Positions 48,776 to 52,704 of a stretch of 64,000 nucleotides of DNA are shown here, in pieces (positions within the stretch are counted from its first letter, which is position 1; each line of letters starts with the position of its first letter). Position numbers and translations under genes: made by a program. The notes under the pieces are model-generated. The model was not told where the DNA came from. It saw only the letters and a list, made by a program, of their open reading frames with translations, and did no database searches. This stretch comes from Batillaria attramentaria (lineage: Eukaryota > Mollusca > Gastropoda > Batillariidae), in the NCBI GenBank assembly GCA_018292915.2, contig JACVVK020000449.1, forward strand, positions 170,001-234,000. The letters are read 5' to 3'.

Positions 48776-48985
48776 TTTTTTTTTTTTGTATGCTTGCTGT
48801 ATTAGTATTGAGCTTTGCCTGTGGCTTTTCAGGTGACCTTCTCGGACCTGTTCCGAGACCTTACCCTCAAAGACATCCATGAAACATCCTTGACCTTGAT
48901 GCACGACCATGAAGAGGTCTTGGCCTCCGCACAGCACCTTGTGCCACCAATGGAGATCAAGACTTTTAGAGTGACACTGTCCTGA
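15499..48985 (+). CDS. MAN2A1: Golgi alpha-mannosidase II (MAN2A, GH38), complete, 22 coding exons
   Basis: The 22 GT/AG exons total 3537 nt, giving 1178 residues plus TGA, close to the vertebrate enzyme (about 1140-1150). The enzyme removes two mannoses from GlcNAcMan5GlcNAc2 in the medial Golgi, committing N-glycans to complex forms. The protein has a short cytosolic tail, a type II anchor (about residues 5-24), a coiled-coil stem (about 39-157), then the GH38 catalytic barrel and beta domains. Landmarks by family knowledge: HTHCDPG with zinc ligands H202 and D204; nucleophile D316 in IDPFGYS; acid/base D453 in LGDDFR; zinc ligand H591 in [26 protein letters not shown]...DDGRGLVQG. The start has an in-frame TAA at 15490-15492. 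MAN2A1 versus MAN2A2 cannot be decided; invertebrates usually carry one pro-orthologue. Cysteine replaces the usual Asn in HSHNDPG. Confidence 0.95.
16163..16567 (+). mobile_element. SINE-C, full length
   Basis: tRNA-like head GGTCTAGTGGTTAAGAGAC with B box GGTTCGAGTCC, a 300-bp body, and (ATT)n terminal repeats. MAN2A intron 1. Confidence 0.85.
16868..16980 (+). repeat. segment duplicated on the other side of SINE-A
   Basis: GGCTACATAATTATTAATTT through AAAAGCTGTTATGCAC recurs at about 17525-17645, so the sequence flanking SINE-A 17013-17515 is directly repeated over more than 100 bp. Confidence 0.8.
17013..17515 (+). mobile_element. SINE-A, full length
   Basis: tRNA-derived head with A-box-like TAGTGGTTAGCAC and B-box-like GGTTCGAGTCC, about 300 bp of GC-rich body, a (CATCAT)-like tail module and an A-rich end. 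It lies in MAN2A intron 1. Imperfect flanking AAGAAT repeats. Confidence 0.85.
17579..21365. repeat. degenerate ~185-bp tandem array bracketed by inverted repeats
   Basis: GTTATGTTCA-like anchors recur at about 18250, 18424, 18639, 18820, 19005, 19192, 19363, 19537, 19750, 19929, 20100, 20302 and 20470. Units share CACTGGTAATA...TTTTTTGT and GAGTCTGTCACAGTGTAATG-type blocks. A segment at 17600-17645 (AACATAACCTTTCAAAAGC, AATGTTTAAAAGCTGTTATG) is inverted at 21311-21362. GGTCAAGAGTACAGAG at about 17649 is inverted at about 20650. MAN2A intron 1. Confidence 0.65.
20698..21196 (+). mobile_element. SINE-A, full length with 14-bp TSD
   Basis: Same family as the 17013 copy, B box GGTTCGAATCC, terminal poly-A. 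Target-site duplication AAGAATGCAGTCAG at 20684-20697 and 21197-21210. Confidence 0.92.
21735..21912 (-). mobile_element. SINE-B, inverted
   Basis: Tail TTTAACGTCCTTTTCCACC through to the inverted head CGGCTCCCC. MAN2A intron 1. Confidence 0.8.
22165..22227 (+). repeat. (CA)n microsatellite
   Basis: Uninterrupted CA dinucleotides in MAN2A intron 1. Confidence 0.98.
22730..22811. repeat. foldback element, 33-bp arms
   Basis: TGTGACCCTCCACCACGA at the left pairs with TCGTGGTGGAGGGTCACA at the right. The arms are about 33 bp with two mismatches and a 16-bp loop. MAN2A intron 1. Confidence 0.8.
23074..23402 (-). mobile_element. SINE-D, inverted
   Basis: The inverted body (CCCCCAGGGGAAGCGCATC ... 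AAGCCGGATAACCCGG) leads to a scrambled head region. MAN2A intron 1. Confidence 0.65.
23876..24354 (+). repeat. element bracketed by 32-bp direct repeats containing the hammerhead motif
   Basis: A stretch beginning CAGCAAACACTGAAGAAAGC and ending TTTCAGGTCAC occurs at about 23879-23910 and again at about 24319-24350. Between them lie the ribozyme motif, a poly-C tract and a segment (24146-24310) that recurs inverted at about 53640-53800. Element class is unknown; a retrozyme or Penelope-like derivative is possible. Confidence 0.45.
23918..23961 (+). ncRNA. type I hammerhead ribozyme motif
   Basis: All core elements occur in order without interruption. Stem I 5' strand CTCAC is at 23918-23922. 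CTGATGA is at 23923-23929. Stem II GGGTC (23930-23934), loop CCATT and GACCC (23940-23944) pair perfectly, including the required G10.1-C11.1 pair. GAAA is at 23945-23948. A tiny palindromic stem III (CC-AT-GG) leads to TC, then GTGAG (23957-23961) pairs fully with CTCAC. Cleavage is predicted after C23956. The very short stem III is typical of animal retroelement hammerheads, which may act as dimers. It lies in MAN2A intron 1, sense strand. Activity is not shown. Confidence 0.75.
24795..24842 (+). repeat. (GT)24 abutting the MAN2A exon 2 acceptor
   Basis: Twenty-four GT units run to within 5 nt of the exon (TACAG follows), replacing a normal polypyrimidine tract. Confidence 0.98.
24848..25204 (+). 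CDS. MAN2A1: MAN2A exon 2: lumenal stem coiled coil
   Basis: It encodes 119 codons, phase 0 at both ends (acceptor TTACAG, donor GTAAGT). Residues 39-157 begin with a heptad-like stretch ([20 protein letters not shown]) comparable to the LLAENNEIISNI stem of vertebrate MAN2A. A Gly/Glu-rich low-complexity linker follows. Its length is divisible by three, so skipping would keep the frame. Confidence 0.88.
26174..26649 (-). mobile_element. piggyBac-like MITE, inverted second copy, intact termini
   Basis: TTAA at 26174-26177 and 26646-26649 bracket perfect 14-bp inverted termini CCTTCCGGCTACGT. Four tandem 63-65-bp units fill 26190-26465. Same family as 5709-6171, opposite orientation. MAN2A intron 2. 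Confidence 0.88.
26735..26905 (-). mobile_element. SINE-C 3' half, inverted
   Basis: (AAT)n start then the inverted tail GAGTATTGTATAGGCGTTTTAC and GTGAATCACACGCATTCTC. The head is missing. MAN2A intron 2. Confidence 0.75.
26918..27071 (+). repeat. 77-bp tandem duplication just upstream of MAN2A exon 3
   Basis: Two units start at 26918 and 26995 (AGTTGAAAACCCAAAC ... GCCAGAAAATGATGGCAAA) with only about two differences. The array ends about 50 bp before the exon. Confidence 0.88.
27120..27264 (+). CDS. MAN2A1: MAN2A exon 3: first zinc-binding motif
   Basis: Acceptor ATTTCAG, donor GTAATG, ends phase 1. It encodes [13 protein letters not shown] and [12 protein letters not shown]202 and D204 correspond to the fly enzyme's H90 and D92 zinc ligands. 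Confidence 0.95.
27831..27938 (+). repeat. single-arm copy of the 43.6-kb palindrome next to exon 4
   Basis: Diverged match to the right arm (GTCCTGAGGAAGGCGAAAGC, then TTAAGTGGTTTCTGTCCC, TGTCGCTTTTATTTG). It ends about 13 bp before MAN2A exon 4. Confidence 0.78.
27951..28122 (+). CDS. MAN2A1: MAN2A exon 4
   Basis: Starts in phase 1 and ends in phase 2 (donor GTGAGC). It encodes WIKTFTDYY ... [16 protein letters not shown], the GH38 barrel start. Its acceptor lies 13 bp downstream of a dispersed repeat fragment (27831-27938). Confidence 0.95.
28314..28733 (+). mobile_element. hAT-like MITE with CTAGTCC hairpin, copy 2
   Basis: Same termini (CAGGGGTTATG ... CATAATCCCTG). The core holds a 46-G homopolymer (28528-28573) where copy 1 has (GA)n. 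MAN2A intron 4. Confidence 0.78.
29032..29358 (+). mobile_element. SINE-A short form with perfect 16-bp TSD
   Basis: It ends after CCTGTCCCGCA, without the roughly 170-bp CATCAT tail module of the long form. It is flanked by AAAAGTCACTAGTCAC at 29016-29031 and 29359-29374, so it inserted in this short state. MAN2A intron 4. Confidence 0.92.
29660..30054 (-). mobile_element. SINE-C, inverted, full length
   Basis: From (AATAATGATG) through to the inverted head CTTAACCACTAGACCACC. MAN2A intron 4. Confidence 0.82.
30057..30530 (+). repeat. dispersed repeat F, copy 1
   Basis: About 470 bp shared with 60049-60530, including CATCATAGTCACCCCTA, CAGGCCTCACTGGAGTAATG and AAAGTCCCAGCTTCACTGGC. MAN2A intron 4. 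Class unknown; no termini were defined. Confidence 0.7.
30641..30962 (+). mobile_element. SINE-D
   Basis: tRNA-like head (GTGGTCTAATAGGTAGCACG) with an expanded loop before B box GGTTCGAGTCC, a body with GGGTTATCCGGGTTTTCC, and terminal poly-A. MAN2A intron 4. Confidence 0.75.
31129..31256 (+). CDS. MAN2A1: MAN2A exon 5
   Basis: Acceptor GGCAG, donor GTATGT. It encodes [14 protein letters not shown] and LIEGHQWL, near-universal signatures of Golgi GH38 enzymes. Confidence 0.96.
31745..31918 (+). CDS. MAN2A1: MAN2A exon 6: catalytic nucleophile
   Basis: Acceptor TTCACAG, donor GTGAGA. It encodes [16 protein letters not shown] with nucleophile D316, then [15 protein letters not shown] and LEFRWRQQW. 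Tyr replaces the His of FGHS found in vertebrates; plant Golgi mannosidase II also uses FGYS. Confidence 0.96.
31971..32378 (+). mobile_element. SINE-C, full length
   Basis: Head CGGTGGTCTAGTGGTTAAG, body, and (ATT)n at 32358-32376. It starts about 50 bp downstream of the exon 6 donor. Confidence 0.85.
32448..32617 (+). mobile_element. SINE-B
   Basis: Complete head, body and (ACCC) tail. MAN2A intron 6. Confidence 0.82.
32797..32983 (+). CDS. MAN2A1: MAN2A exon 7
   Basis: Acceptor TTTCCAG, donor GTTGGT, ends phase 2. It encodes [18 protein letters not shown] and [13 protein letters not shown], diagnostic of Golgi rather than lysosomal mannosidases. Confidence 0.96.
33068..33519 (+). mobile_element. 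SINE-A, 5'-truncated with 15-bp TSD
   Basis: It lacks the tRNA head. It is flanked by AGAATTTAGGGAGGT at 33053-33067 and 33520-33534. MAN2A intron 7. Confidence 0.9.
34001..34178 (+). CDS. MAN2A1: MAN2A exon 8: acid/base Asp
   Basis: Acceptor TTTCCAG, donor GTGAAC (weak +4 to +6). It encodes [13 protein letters not shown] and [11 protein letters not shown] with D453 as the expected general acid/base, then [17 protein letters not shown]. Confidence 0.95.
34317..34699. mobile_element. hAT-like MITE with CAGGGTTCGCG termini
   Basis: Ends CAGGGTTCGCG and CGCGAACCCTG. The flanks share AACTGA (34311-34316, 34700-34706), consistent with a decayed 8-bp duplication. The internal ACCAGTCCC motif recurs. 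MAN2A intron 8. Confidence 0.72.
34866..34934 (+). mobile_element. SINE-A tRNA-like head only
   Basis: Only the A/B-box head remains, ending CAAGCGGGA. It is followed by a tandemly duplicated 91-bp unit. MAN2A intron 8. Confidence 0.75.
34941..35115 (+). repeat. 91-bp tandem duplication
   Basis: Units begin at 34941 and 35032 (AAAAAATGTTGAAATTTTG, then GGCCCCTAGGCCAGT). The second copy carries a short deletion. MAN2A intron 8. Confidence 0.8.
35236..35423 (+). CDS. MAN2A1: MAN2A exon 9
   Basis: Acceptor TCGCTAG, donor GTAGAA (non-consensus after GTA). It encodes [25 protein letters not shown] and [11 protein letters not shown], conserved GH38 barrel sequence. Confidence 0.95.
35490..35660 (-). 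mobile_element. SINE-B, inverted
   Basis: Tail GGGTGGGTGTTTGGGGG to the inverted head CCCGGCTCCC. MAN2A intron 9. Confidence 0.8.
35938..36222. mobile_element. TIR element GGGCCTG, copy 3, uninterrupted
   Basis: A 285-bp copy with termini GGGCCTGTATGTAATAGTCG and CGACTTTTACATACGGGCCC. MAN2A intron 9. It gives the empty-site structure for copy 2. Confidence 0.8.
36294..36811 (-). mobile_element. hAT-like MITE with CTAGTCC hairpin, copy 3, longest
   Basis: Inverted copy from GGATTATGAAAAG to CATAACCCCTG. It retains about 120 bp of GC-rich core missing from the other two. MAN2A intron 9. Confidence 0.75.
36892..37074 (+). CDS. MAN2A1: MAN2A exon 10: third zinc ligand
   Basis: Acceptor ATTTCAG, donor GTACAG. 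It encodes [18 protein letters not shown]591 matches the fly H471 zinc ligand. A hAT fragment starts at 37085, only 10 bp into the intron. Confidence 0.95.
37085..37540 (-). mobile_element. hAT fragment, inverted copy, abutting MAN2A exon 10
   Basis: It begins CAGGGATGGATTTACTC just 10 bp after the exon 10 boundary and runs as the reverse of the 8714-9191 element. Its far terminus is degraded (AAAATCGATGAG). Confidence 0.78.
37719..37870 (+). mobile_element. 152-bp TTAA MITE
   Basis: TTAA at both ends, starting CCTTTACGCATCGGGACGCG and ending CGCGATGTCAAAGAG. MAN2A intron 10. Confidence 0.8.
38225..38640 (-). mobile_element. SINE-C fragment split by a LINE insertion
   Basis: Inverted SINE-C sequence (CACGTGGTGCGAAGG ... 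TAGAATTGCG) is broken at 38290 and resumes at 38597 (TTCAAATTTTG ... CTGAACATTTCC). MAN2A intron 10. Confidence 0.75.
38290..38596 (-). mobile_element. 5'-truncated LINE insertion, reverse transcriptase C-terminus
   Basis: On the minus strand it encodes a polypeptide with [32 protein letters not shown] and a W residue, the cysteine-rich tail of I/Jockey-group LINE polymerases. It ends in an AAG/AAC-rich 3' tail. Eleven-bp target-site duplication CGTTTGTTTTC at 38279-38289 and 38597-38607. Confidence 0.8.
38660..38774 (+). CDS. MAN2A1: MAN2A exon 11
   Basis: Acceptor GTCTCAG, donor GTGAGT, ends phase 0. It encodes [20 protein letters not shown], the helical segment after the catalytic barrel. 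Confidence 0.9.
39232..39299 (+). CDS. MAN2A1: MAN2A exon 12
   Basis: A short 68-nt exon, acceptor GTTTCAG and donor GTGAGT, phase 0 to 2. It encodes [18 protein letters not shown]. Placement is supported by phase and by position between conserved neighbours. Confidence 0.85.
39367..39538 (+). mobile_element. SINE-B
   Basis: Head GTGGCCGAATGGTAGAGTG, body and CACCCACCC tail with a small deletion before it. MAN2A intron 12. Confidence 0.8.
39882..40053 (+). CDS. MAN2A1: MAN2A exon 13
   Basis: Acceptor GTTTCAG, donor GTTTGT. It encodes [20 protein letters not shown] and [11 protein letters not shown], matching the VVYNPL...VSVYVSSP beta-domain segment of the family. Confidence 0.93.
40424..40537 (+). 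repeat. (CA)n microsatellite, interrupted
   Basis: CA tract with single CGTA and GCATG interruptions. MAN2A intron 13. Confidence 0.98.
40668..40804 (+). CDS. MAN2A1: MAN2A exon 14
   Basis: Acceptor TCTTCAG, donor GTATTT, ends phase 2. It encodes [19 protein letters not shown], the conserved PxxGLxxY segment. Confidence 0.92.
41053..41149. repeat. foldback element, 25-bp arms
   Basis: AGGAGCCACTTCAAGCCACT is mirrored by AGTGGCTTGAAATGACTCCT with two mismatches. A 47-bp loop separates the arms. MAN2A intron 14. Confidence 0.72.
41228..41564 (+). mobile_element. SINE-B interrupted by a TTAA MITE
   Basis: Head and body are normal up to GGGACG. A MITE (41374-41532) then splits the family's GACGTTAAACC tail at its TTAA, after which the tail resumes as AACCCCAAAACACCCACC. 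Confidence 0.88.
41374..41532 (+). mobile_element. 159-bp TTAA MITE inside SINE-B
   Basis: Near-identical to the 37719 copy. The host SINE has a single TTAA at this point, so the empty site can be inferred. Confidence 0.9.
41626..41725 (+). CDS. MAN2A1: MAN2A exon 15
   Basis: Acceptor CTTTCAG, donor GTTTGC. It encodes [21 protein letters not shown], corresponding to the LENSFVLLRFDQTGLMK region of vertebrate MAN2A. Confidence 0.9.
42371..42493 (+). CDS. MAN2A1: MAN2A exon 16
   Basis: Acceptor ATTGCAG, donor GTAAGT, 41 codons in phase 0. It encodes [20 protein letters not shown] and LPDGRGT. Confidence 0.95.
43288..43399 (+). CDS. MAN2A1: MAN2A exon 17
   Basis: Acceptor CATCAG, donor GTGAGA, ends phase 1. 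It encodes [20 protein letters not shown], parallel to the RIYSEVTCFFDHVTH segment. Confidence 0.92.
43591..43817. repeat. 227-bp near-perfect palindrome
   Basis: Arms at 43591-43693 and 43715-43817 (103 bp each) around a 21-bp spacer. Each arm holds CCTGAAGAAGGCGTAAGCC then GAAACGTCGACC. MAN2A intron 17. Confidence 0.88.
44201..44827 (-). repeat. compound (CA)n minisatellite with CTCCAGTACAC spacers
   Basis: About nine spacers of the type CTCCAGTACACTCTCTGACCC, each separated by CA runs and often by poly-C. MAN2A intron 17. Reads on the minus strand are artefactual Val/Cys repeats. Confidence 0.95.
45041..45177 (+). CDS. MAN2A1: MAN2A exon 18
   Basis: Acceptor GTTTCAG, donor GTACTG. It encodes [20 protein letters not shown] and FFTDLNGFQ, strongly conserved. 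Confidence 0.95.
45345..45510 (+). mobile_element. degenerate SINE-A 3' fragment
   Basis: It retains CTGCGGTCCCAAACCACA and GTAGCTGGCAAAGAGTT of the tail region with many changes. MAN2A intron 18. Confidence 0.6.
45590..45731 (+). CDS. MAN2A1: MAN2A exon 19
   Basis: Acceptor TTTTCAG, donor GTAAGG. It encodes [19 protein letters not shown] and [12 protein letters not shown]. Confidence 0.96.
45960..46201 (+). repeat. minisatellite, GT run plus GGGTGGGTGGGAGATA unit
   Basis: Three units of (GT)n-GGTGGAGG-GGGTGGGTGGGAGATA-GTTTGCTCTAT, lengthening GT runs. MAN2A intron 19. A related unit lies at 50236-50320. Confidence 0.93.
46510..46643 (+). CDS. MAN2A1: MAN2A exon 20
   Basis: Acceptor CTGCAG, donor GTTTGT. 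It encodes [20 protein letters not shown] and NNFRVMFE, a hallmark of the family's C-terminal domain. Confidence 0.96.
47500..47812 (-). repeat. dispersed repeat E, inverted copy
   Basis: CAGTCGTTTGGCAATTTCTG through GCATTGCCCCGTAGTCCCTC is the reverse of the repeat E landmarks. A second inverted piece lies at about 46750-46830. MAN2A intron 20. Confidence 0.55.
47819..48034 (-). mobile_element. SINE-A, inverted, internally deleted
   Basis: The tail module (47819-47925) joins directly to the tRNA head (47930-48034, CTAACCACTATACTAC), with the central body missing. MAN2A intron 20. Confidence 0.75.
48150..48467 (+). CDS. MAN2A1: MAN2A exon 21
   Basis: Acceptor TTTCCAG, donor GTGGGT, 106 codons. 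It encodes [29 protein letters not shown] and a C-terminal beta-sandwich segment with CSF and SCRP cysteines. Confidence 0.94.
48600..48715 (+). mobile_element. SINE-D 3' fragment
   Basis: It retains GGTAGGTGGTGCTGCTGCAC and CTAGGGGAAGCAACC of the SINE-D tail. MAN2A intron 21. Confidence 0.5.
48833..48985 (+). CDS. MAN2A1: MAN2A exon 22 and stop codon
   Basis: Acceptor TTTTCAG. It encodes [15 protein letters not shown] and ends [13 protein letters not shown] before TGA at 48983-48985, matching the SPMEISTFRIQL C-terminus of vertebrate MAN2A. Confidence 0.95.
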   Translation: MTFSDLFRDLTLKDIHETSLTLMHDHEEVLASAQHLVPPMEIKTFRVTLS

Positions 48986-49288
48986 CAAGCTGCTCACGGC
49001 TAGTTTGTTTGTTTGTTTATCCCGAGCTGCCAGTCACGAAGGCTGTTACGAAAAGTGTGAGTGTTGTCAAATGGACTTGTGAATTTGCAGTGACTGGACT
49101 GATCTAGAGGTTGCGTTTTGTAAAATTGTGTGAAATTCTGCTGAATCGTTGTAGGACGTGAGCAGTGTCCCACTGAACACTGGCAAAGACTGTTGTAGGG
49201 TGTGGGTTTGCAAAATACACACAAGATTTACTCTGGGCATTTTTGGCACTTGTTCTTTTTCTGTTTCGTTCACTTTGCATAGTAATGG

Positions 49289-49447
49289 GGACCAGGGACA
49301 GCTGAATGGTAGAGTGTTGGACTTTGATGCTGGGGTCATGAGTTCGAGTCCTTGCTCGGAGTCTAATATCTGTGCTGGCTTTTTCCTCGTTTCCCTGTCT
49401 TCGATGCCACCCGTATGTGATGGAAAAGGACGTTAAGCCCATAAACA
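49289..49447 (+). mobile_element. SINE-B, diverged
   Basis: Head GACAGCTGAATGGTAGAGTG and B box GAGTTCGAGTCC. The body ends GGAAAAGGACGTTAAGCCC. Directly downstream of the MAN2A stop. Confidence 0.75.
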
Positions 49448-50049
49448 ACCGGTCGTCATGCAGTCAGATAAATTTTTGTCTGAAAAATCTGAATTCTGTC
49501 CATTAATGAACGTCATACTCTCTGCGTCATACATTCCCTGAATTTCATACTGCAGTGTGGAATGCAGTTAAGGTGATTTTTTTTTTTGATTTTTTTTTTT
49601 TTTTTTTGGGGGGGGGGGGTCAGCATTCACTTTGTTATTTGCAATTCACACATCGTGTTATTGATGTTTTACCGTCAATGAGTTTTGTGTTTTCGACACT
49701 ACGCTGATGAGAGCACCGGTAAGCTCTTTGTCTGGGACCTTGTTACAGACGTCACTGCCGTCATCTGTAAAAAGGCCTAAGCGAGATGGACTCAGTAAGC
49801 ACTTAGACCCTTTTTGGATGACAGTAGATTATCTTGACACGTAGTTTTGCTCCTTGCCTTACACTCATTTTCATGTTCGTGCCTGGAACTTGAGCAATGT
49901 GTTTTAGTTTTAACCAGATGATGATGATGATGATGGTGATGGAGACTTGGTAAAGCACACAGCTTCACCCTGAGTGCTCATGGGAGAGGTTGTGAAAAGA
50001 AAGATAGTTAAAAAAAAAAAGAAAAAAAAAAGTGCAGATGGTTACTGGG

Positions 50050-50245
50050 GTGAAGCACTGAAGAGATGAGTCTTCAGGCGCTTCCAGGATGCGGTGATGC
50101 TTACTGCCTCCTTCACCATCTCAGGAAGAGAGTGCCACAATTGCGGCAATGCATTTTTGAAGGACCGCGCACCTTTTCTTGTACCTCTTCTTACCCATCT
50201 GCCAGAATCACTCAATATTGGCATTGTGACCTTGTGTGTGAGTGT
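50050..50245 (-). mobile_element. LINE reverse-transcriptase 3' fragment
   Basis: The minus-strand reading RKGARSFKNALPQLWHSLPE and WKRLKTHLF matches the C-terminal pattern of CR1/RTE-like polymerases (RSF..AP.LWNSLP ... FK..LKTHLF). 5'-truncated. Confidence 0.7.
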
Positions 50246-50335
50246 GTGTGTATGTGTGTAGTGGTGGTGGAGGGAGGGGGGGGAATAAGTTTGCTCTATA
50301 TGTGTGTGTGTGTGTGTGAGAGAGAGAAAGAGAAA
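50236..50335 (+). repeat. distant copy of the 46.0-kb minisatellite unit
   Basis: GT run, GGTGGTGGAGGGAGGG, AATAAGTTTGCTCTATATGTG and GT run. It is followed by (GA)n. Confidence 0.8.
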
Positions 50336-50568
50336 GAGCAATACTGAACATGCTTGTGCATTTAAAATAAAATCTACGATACGCGAACATGCAAATTGTT
50401 ACCAGTTGTCCACGAAATTGATATATGTCAAGCAAATTTGGCCTATTTGGAATTGTTGGAATTGTTGATTTTTTTTGTCTTTTTTCCTTTTGCTAACCAT
50501 GCATTTGTATCTGTTTCTGATGCTTCTTTTTCAATAGTTCAGCTTTATATTGTTAAGGATTTGTGTGT

Positions 50569-50582
<14 letters not shown>

Positions 50583-50650
<68 letters not shown>
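50583..50650 (+). repeat. 68-nt poly-G tract
   Basis: An uninterrupted G homopolymer preceded by (GT)n. Another G-rich run follows at 50709-50737. Confidence 0.95.
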
Positions 50651-50655
<5 letters not shown>

Positions 50656-51302
50656 CCAAAACTGTGCTCTCCTTTGTTTTACAACAATGACTGTGCTAAG
50701 ACAAAAATGGGGGGGGTGGGGGGGGGGGGGGGGGGGGCTGAGTTTGCTTGATTTAAATATGGTTGAGCATATCCTGTGATTTTTATCGTCCGTTGTCTAC
50801 AATTGTTGCTAGAGTATCCATATGCCTCTGTGCATACGTGTGTGTGTGTGTGTGTGTGTGTTGAATAGTGACTTGAGTGTCGCATGAAAGCGCATAGTCT
50901 TTCTTGATGTATGGATGTAGGCAAAAGACGCATAACTAAGAGCTGGCCACACGCCACCATGCGCCAATCCCTGTAACTGGCAGGCTTAGCTTTTCTGTGT
51001 CTGCCTGGGGGCATTTCCAGCCCACAAAATCCTGAGAATTGGGGATTTTTATGTCCAGAGGTCAGAGCCAGCAACAGTGCTAACAGTGTTGTGGTCAGTT
51101 GCCATGGAGGGTCCTGCATGTACGTGAGTGTCCCAAGGCTGTTCACGCTCCGAGCCATTCATGTTCTGTGGCTCTTGTCACCAGCTCTTAGTTATGCAGC
51201 TCTTGGTGTAGGGTATGTGAGCAAGTTTGCTTGCAAAAGTTTGGAATGAAACCACCTTTACCAGTTGAACAGAAGTTGTCTGACCATGATCAGCGTCATG
51301 GA

Positions 51303-51394
51303 TTAACTCTTTGACGACGGAGCGCAATTTCTGACACACAATTTCCTATAGGAAATCGTGTGTCAGAAATTGCGCTCCGTCGTCAAAGAGTTAA
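51303..51394. mobile_element. TTAA-flanked foldback element, 92 bp, nearly perfect hairpin
   Basis: The arms (44-46 bp) start TTAACTCTTTGACGACGG and meet at a CCTATAGG centre, with one mismatch. The end CTCTTTGAC is shared with the 3' ends of the TTAA MITEs at 37719 and 41374. Confidence 0.88.
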
Positions 51395-52311
51395 GAAGGG
51401 AAATTTCTGCACGCAGTGTACTCTTCAGGCCATGCTGTGGTGTTGTATTCCACTTACTTTGGGTGTGCATATTTTCAACAGTTAATACAGTTATGCTAGG
51501 CAATCCTTCTTTTTTTCTTTTTTTAAAAAGTCTTTAATCTAACCGCAGGCATTTTCTGGTCTTTCGTAAAGACCTCATAATACAGTCGTGACCCTTTCTG
51601 AGCTGAGAGCAGAGCAAAATCTTCAGTGATGCGGGAGAGTTTGTTGCGCGTTTAACTTGTACGAGTATGTGGTACATGGAACAGCAGTTTGTGAATGTGC
51701 GTGTGAATAGAGTTGTATTCTGTAAGAGTCAAAGTCTCATGTATGAGAGTTCCAAGATTGTGACAAACATATCTTTCACTAGTACAGAACAGTAACAATG
51801 TCTTAGCTCACACTCTAATGCAACCACTCATAAACTGGACATGTGTATGTAGGTATGTTTGAATCGTGCATGTATGGCAGACTGCGGTGGGCAAATATCT
51901 GGCACACGCGCGCACGCACACATGCACGCACGCACACACACACACAAGCTGAATCAGATTGCAAGATGCGTGTACGTCTACTTGTTAAGCTGCACCTCGT
52001 TGTATATAAAACTTGCCGGATAAACCCATGTTCTCAAGGAAATGTTAAGACCAGAGATTTCTGCAGCAAACTCGCGTGCAGTGCACTGCGTTGCAAGCAG
52101 ATTTCTGCAGGACTGCTTCCGTAGTTGAAATAGGCAGCTCAGATGTGGTTTATTTTAGTGTGCAGAGCTAGGACACTGTGTCATGCTGGAAGATTGTGAT
52201 CGGGTGCACTAAAGCCTGCTCAGCCCCTTTTTGACTCTCCCAACCCTCCTCCGCCCCCCCCCCCCCCCCCCCCCCCCCGCACCCCCCCTTCCTCAGAGGT
52301 AATTTTCCTAA

Positions 52312-52704
52312 GGGCCCTCTCATACTAGCGTAACGCCCCGCGCGCAGTGCTTGGCACATCGAGCGTGCGTGTCGCTACCCACGTCGCACGCGCGTGATCG
52401 TGCTCTCACACTAGCGTGACGTAGACAGCTACAAAAGGTTTTACAAGATGATGTCGTACGGATCATCTGCAGAAGATGAAGTTCCCCTGCCAGGCTCATA
52501 CTCGTTTCTGACTGGCTGGTAGCAATAATTTACGTGCGTCATTGTCGCAAGAATAGAACATTTCCTATCAGCCTGCGACAGAGATTTTCGTTGCGGATGA
52601 GACGCGCAGCAAGGGGTCTCACACTAGAACGCGCGGGAAAACTTGATGCGTGCGACAGAAATATTGCCGCGTCACGCACATTTGACACTAGTGTGAGAGG
52701 GCCC
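52312..52704. mobile_element. second PIF/Harbinger-like MITE family, TAA duplication
   Basis: Inverted termini GGGCCCTCTCATACTAGCG and CACTAGTGTGAGAGGGCCC, flanked by TAA at 52309-52311 and 52705-52707. The subterminal motif CTCACACTAG recurs internally at about 52403 and 52616. GC-rich core. Confidence 0.82.

Noticed and set aside
49704..49740. CTGATGAGAGC...GCTC as a further hammerhead
   Set aside because: A short stem II is possible, but it is followed by TTTG instead of GAAA, so the core is incomplete.
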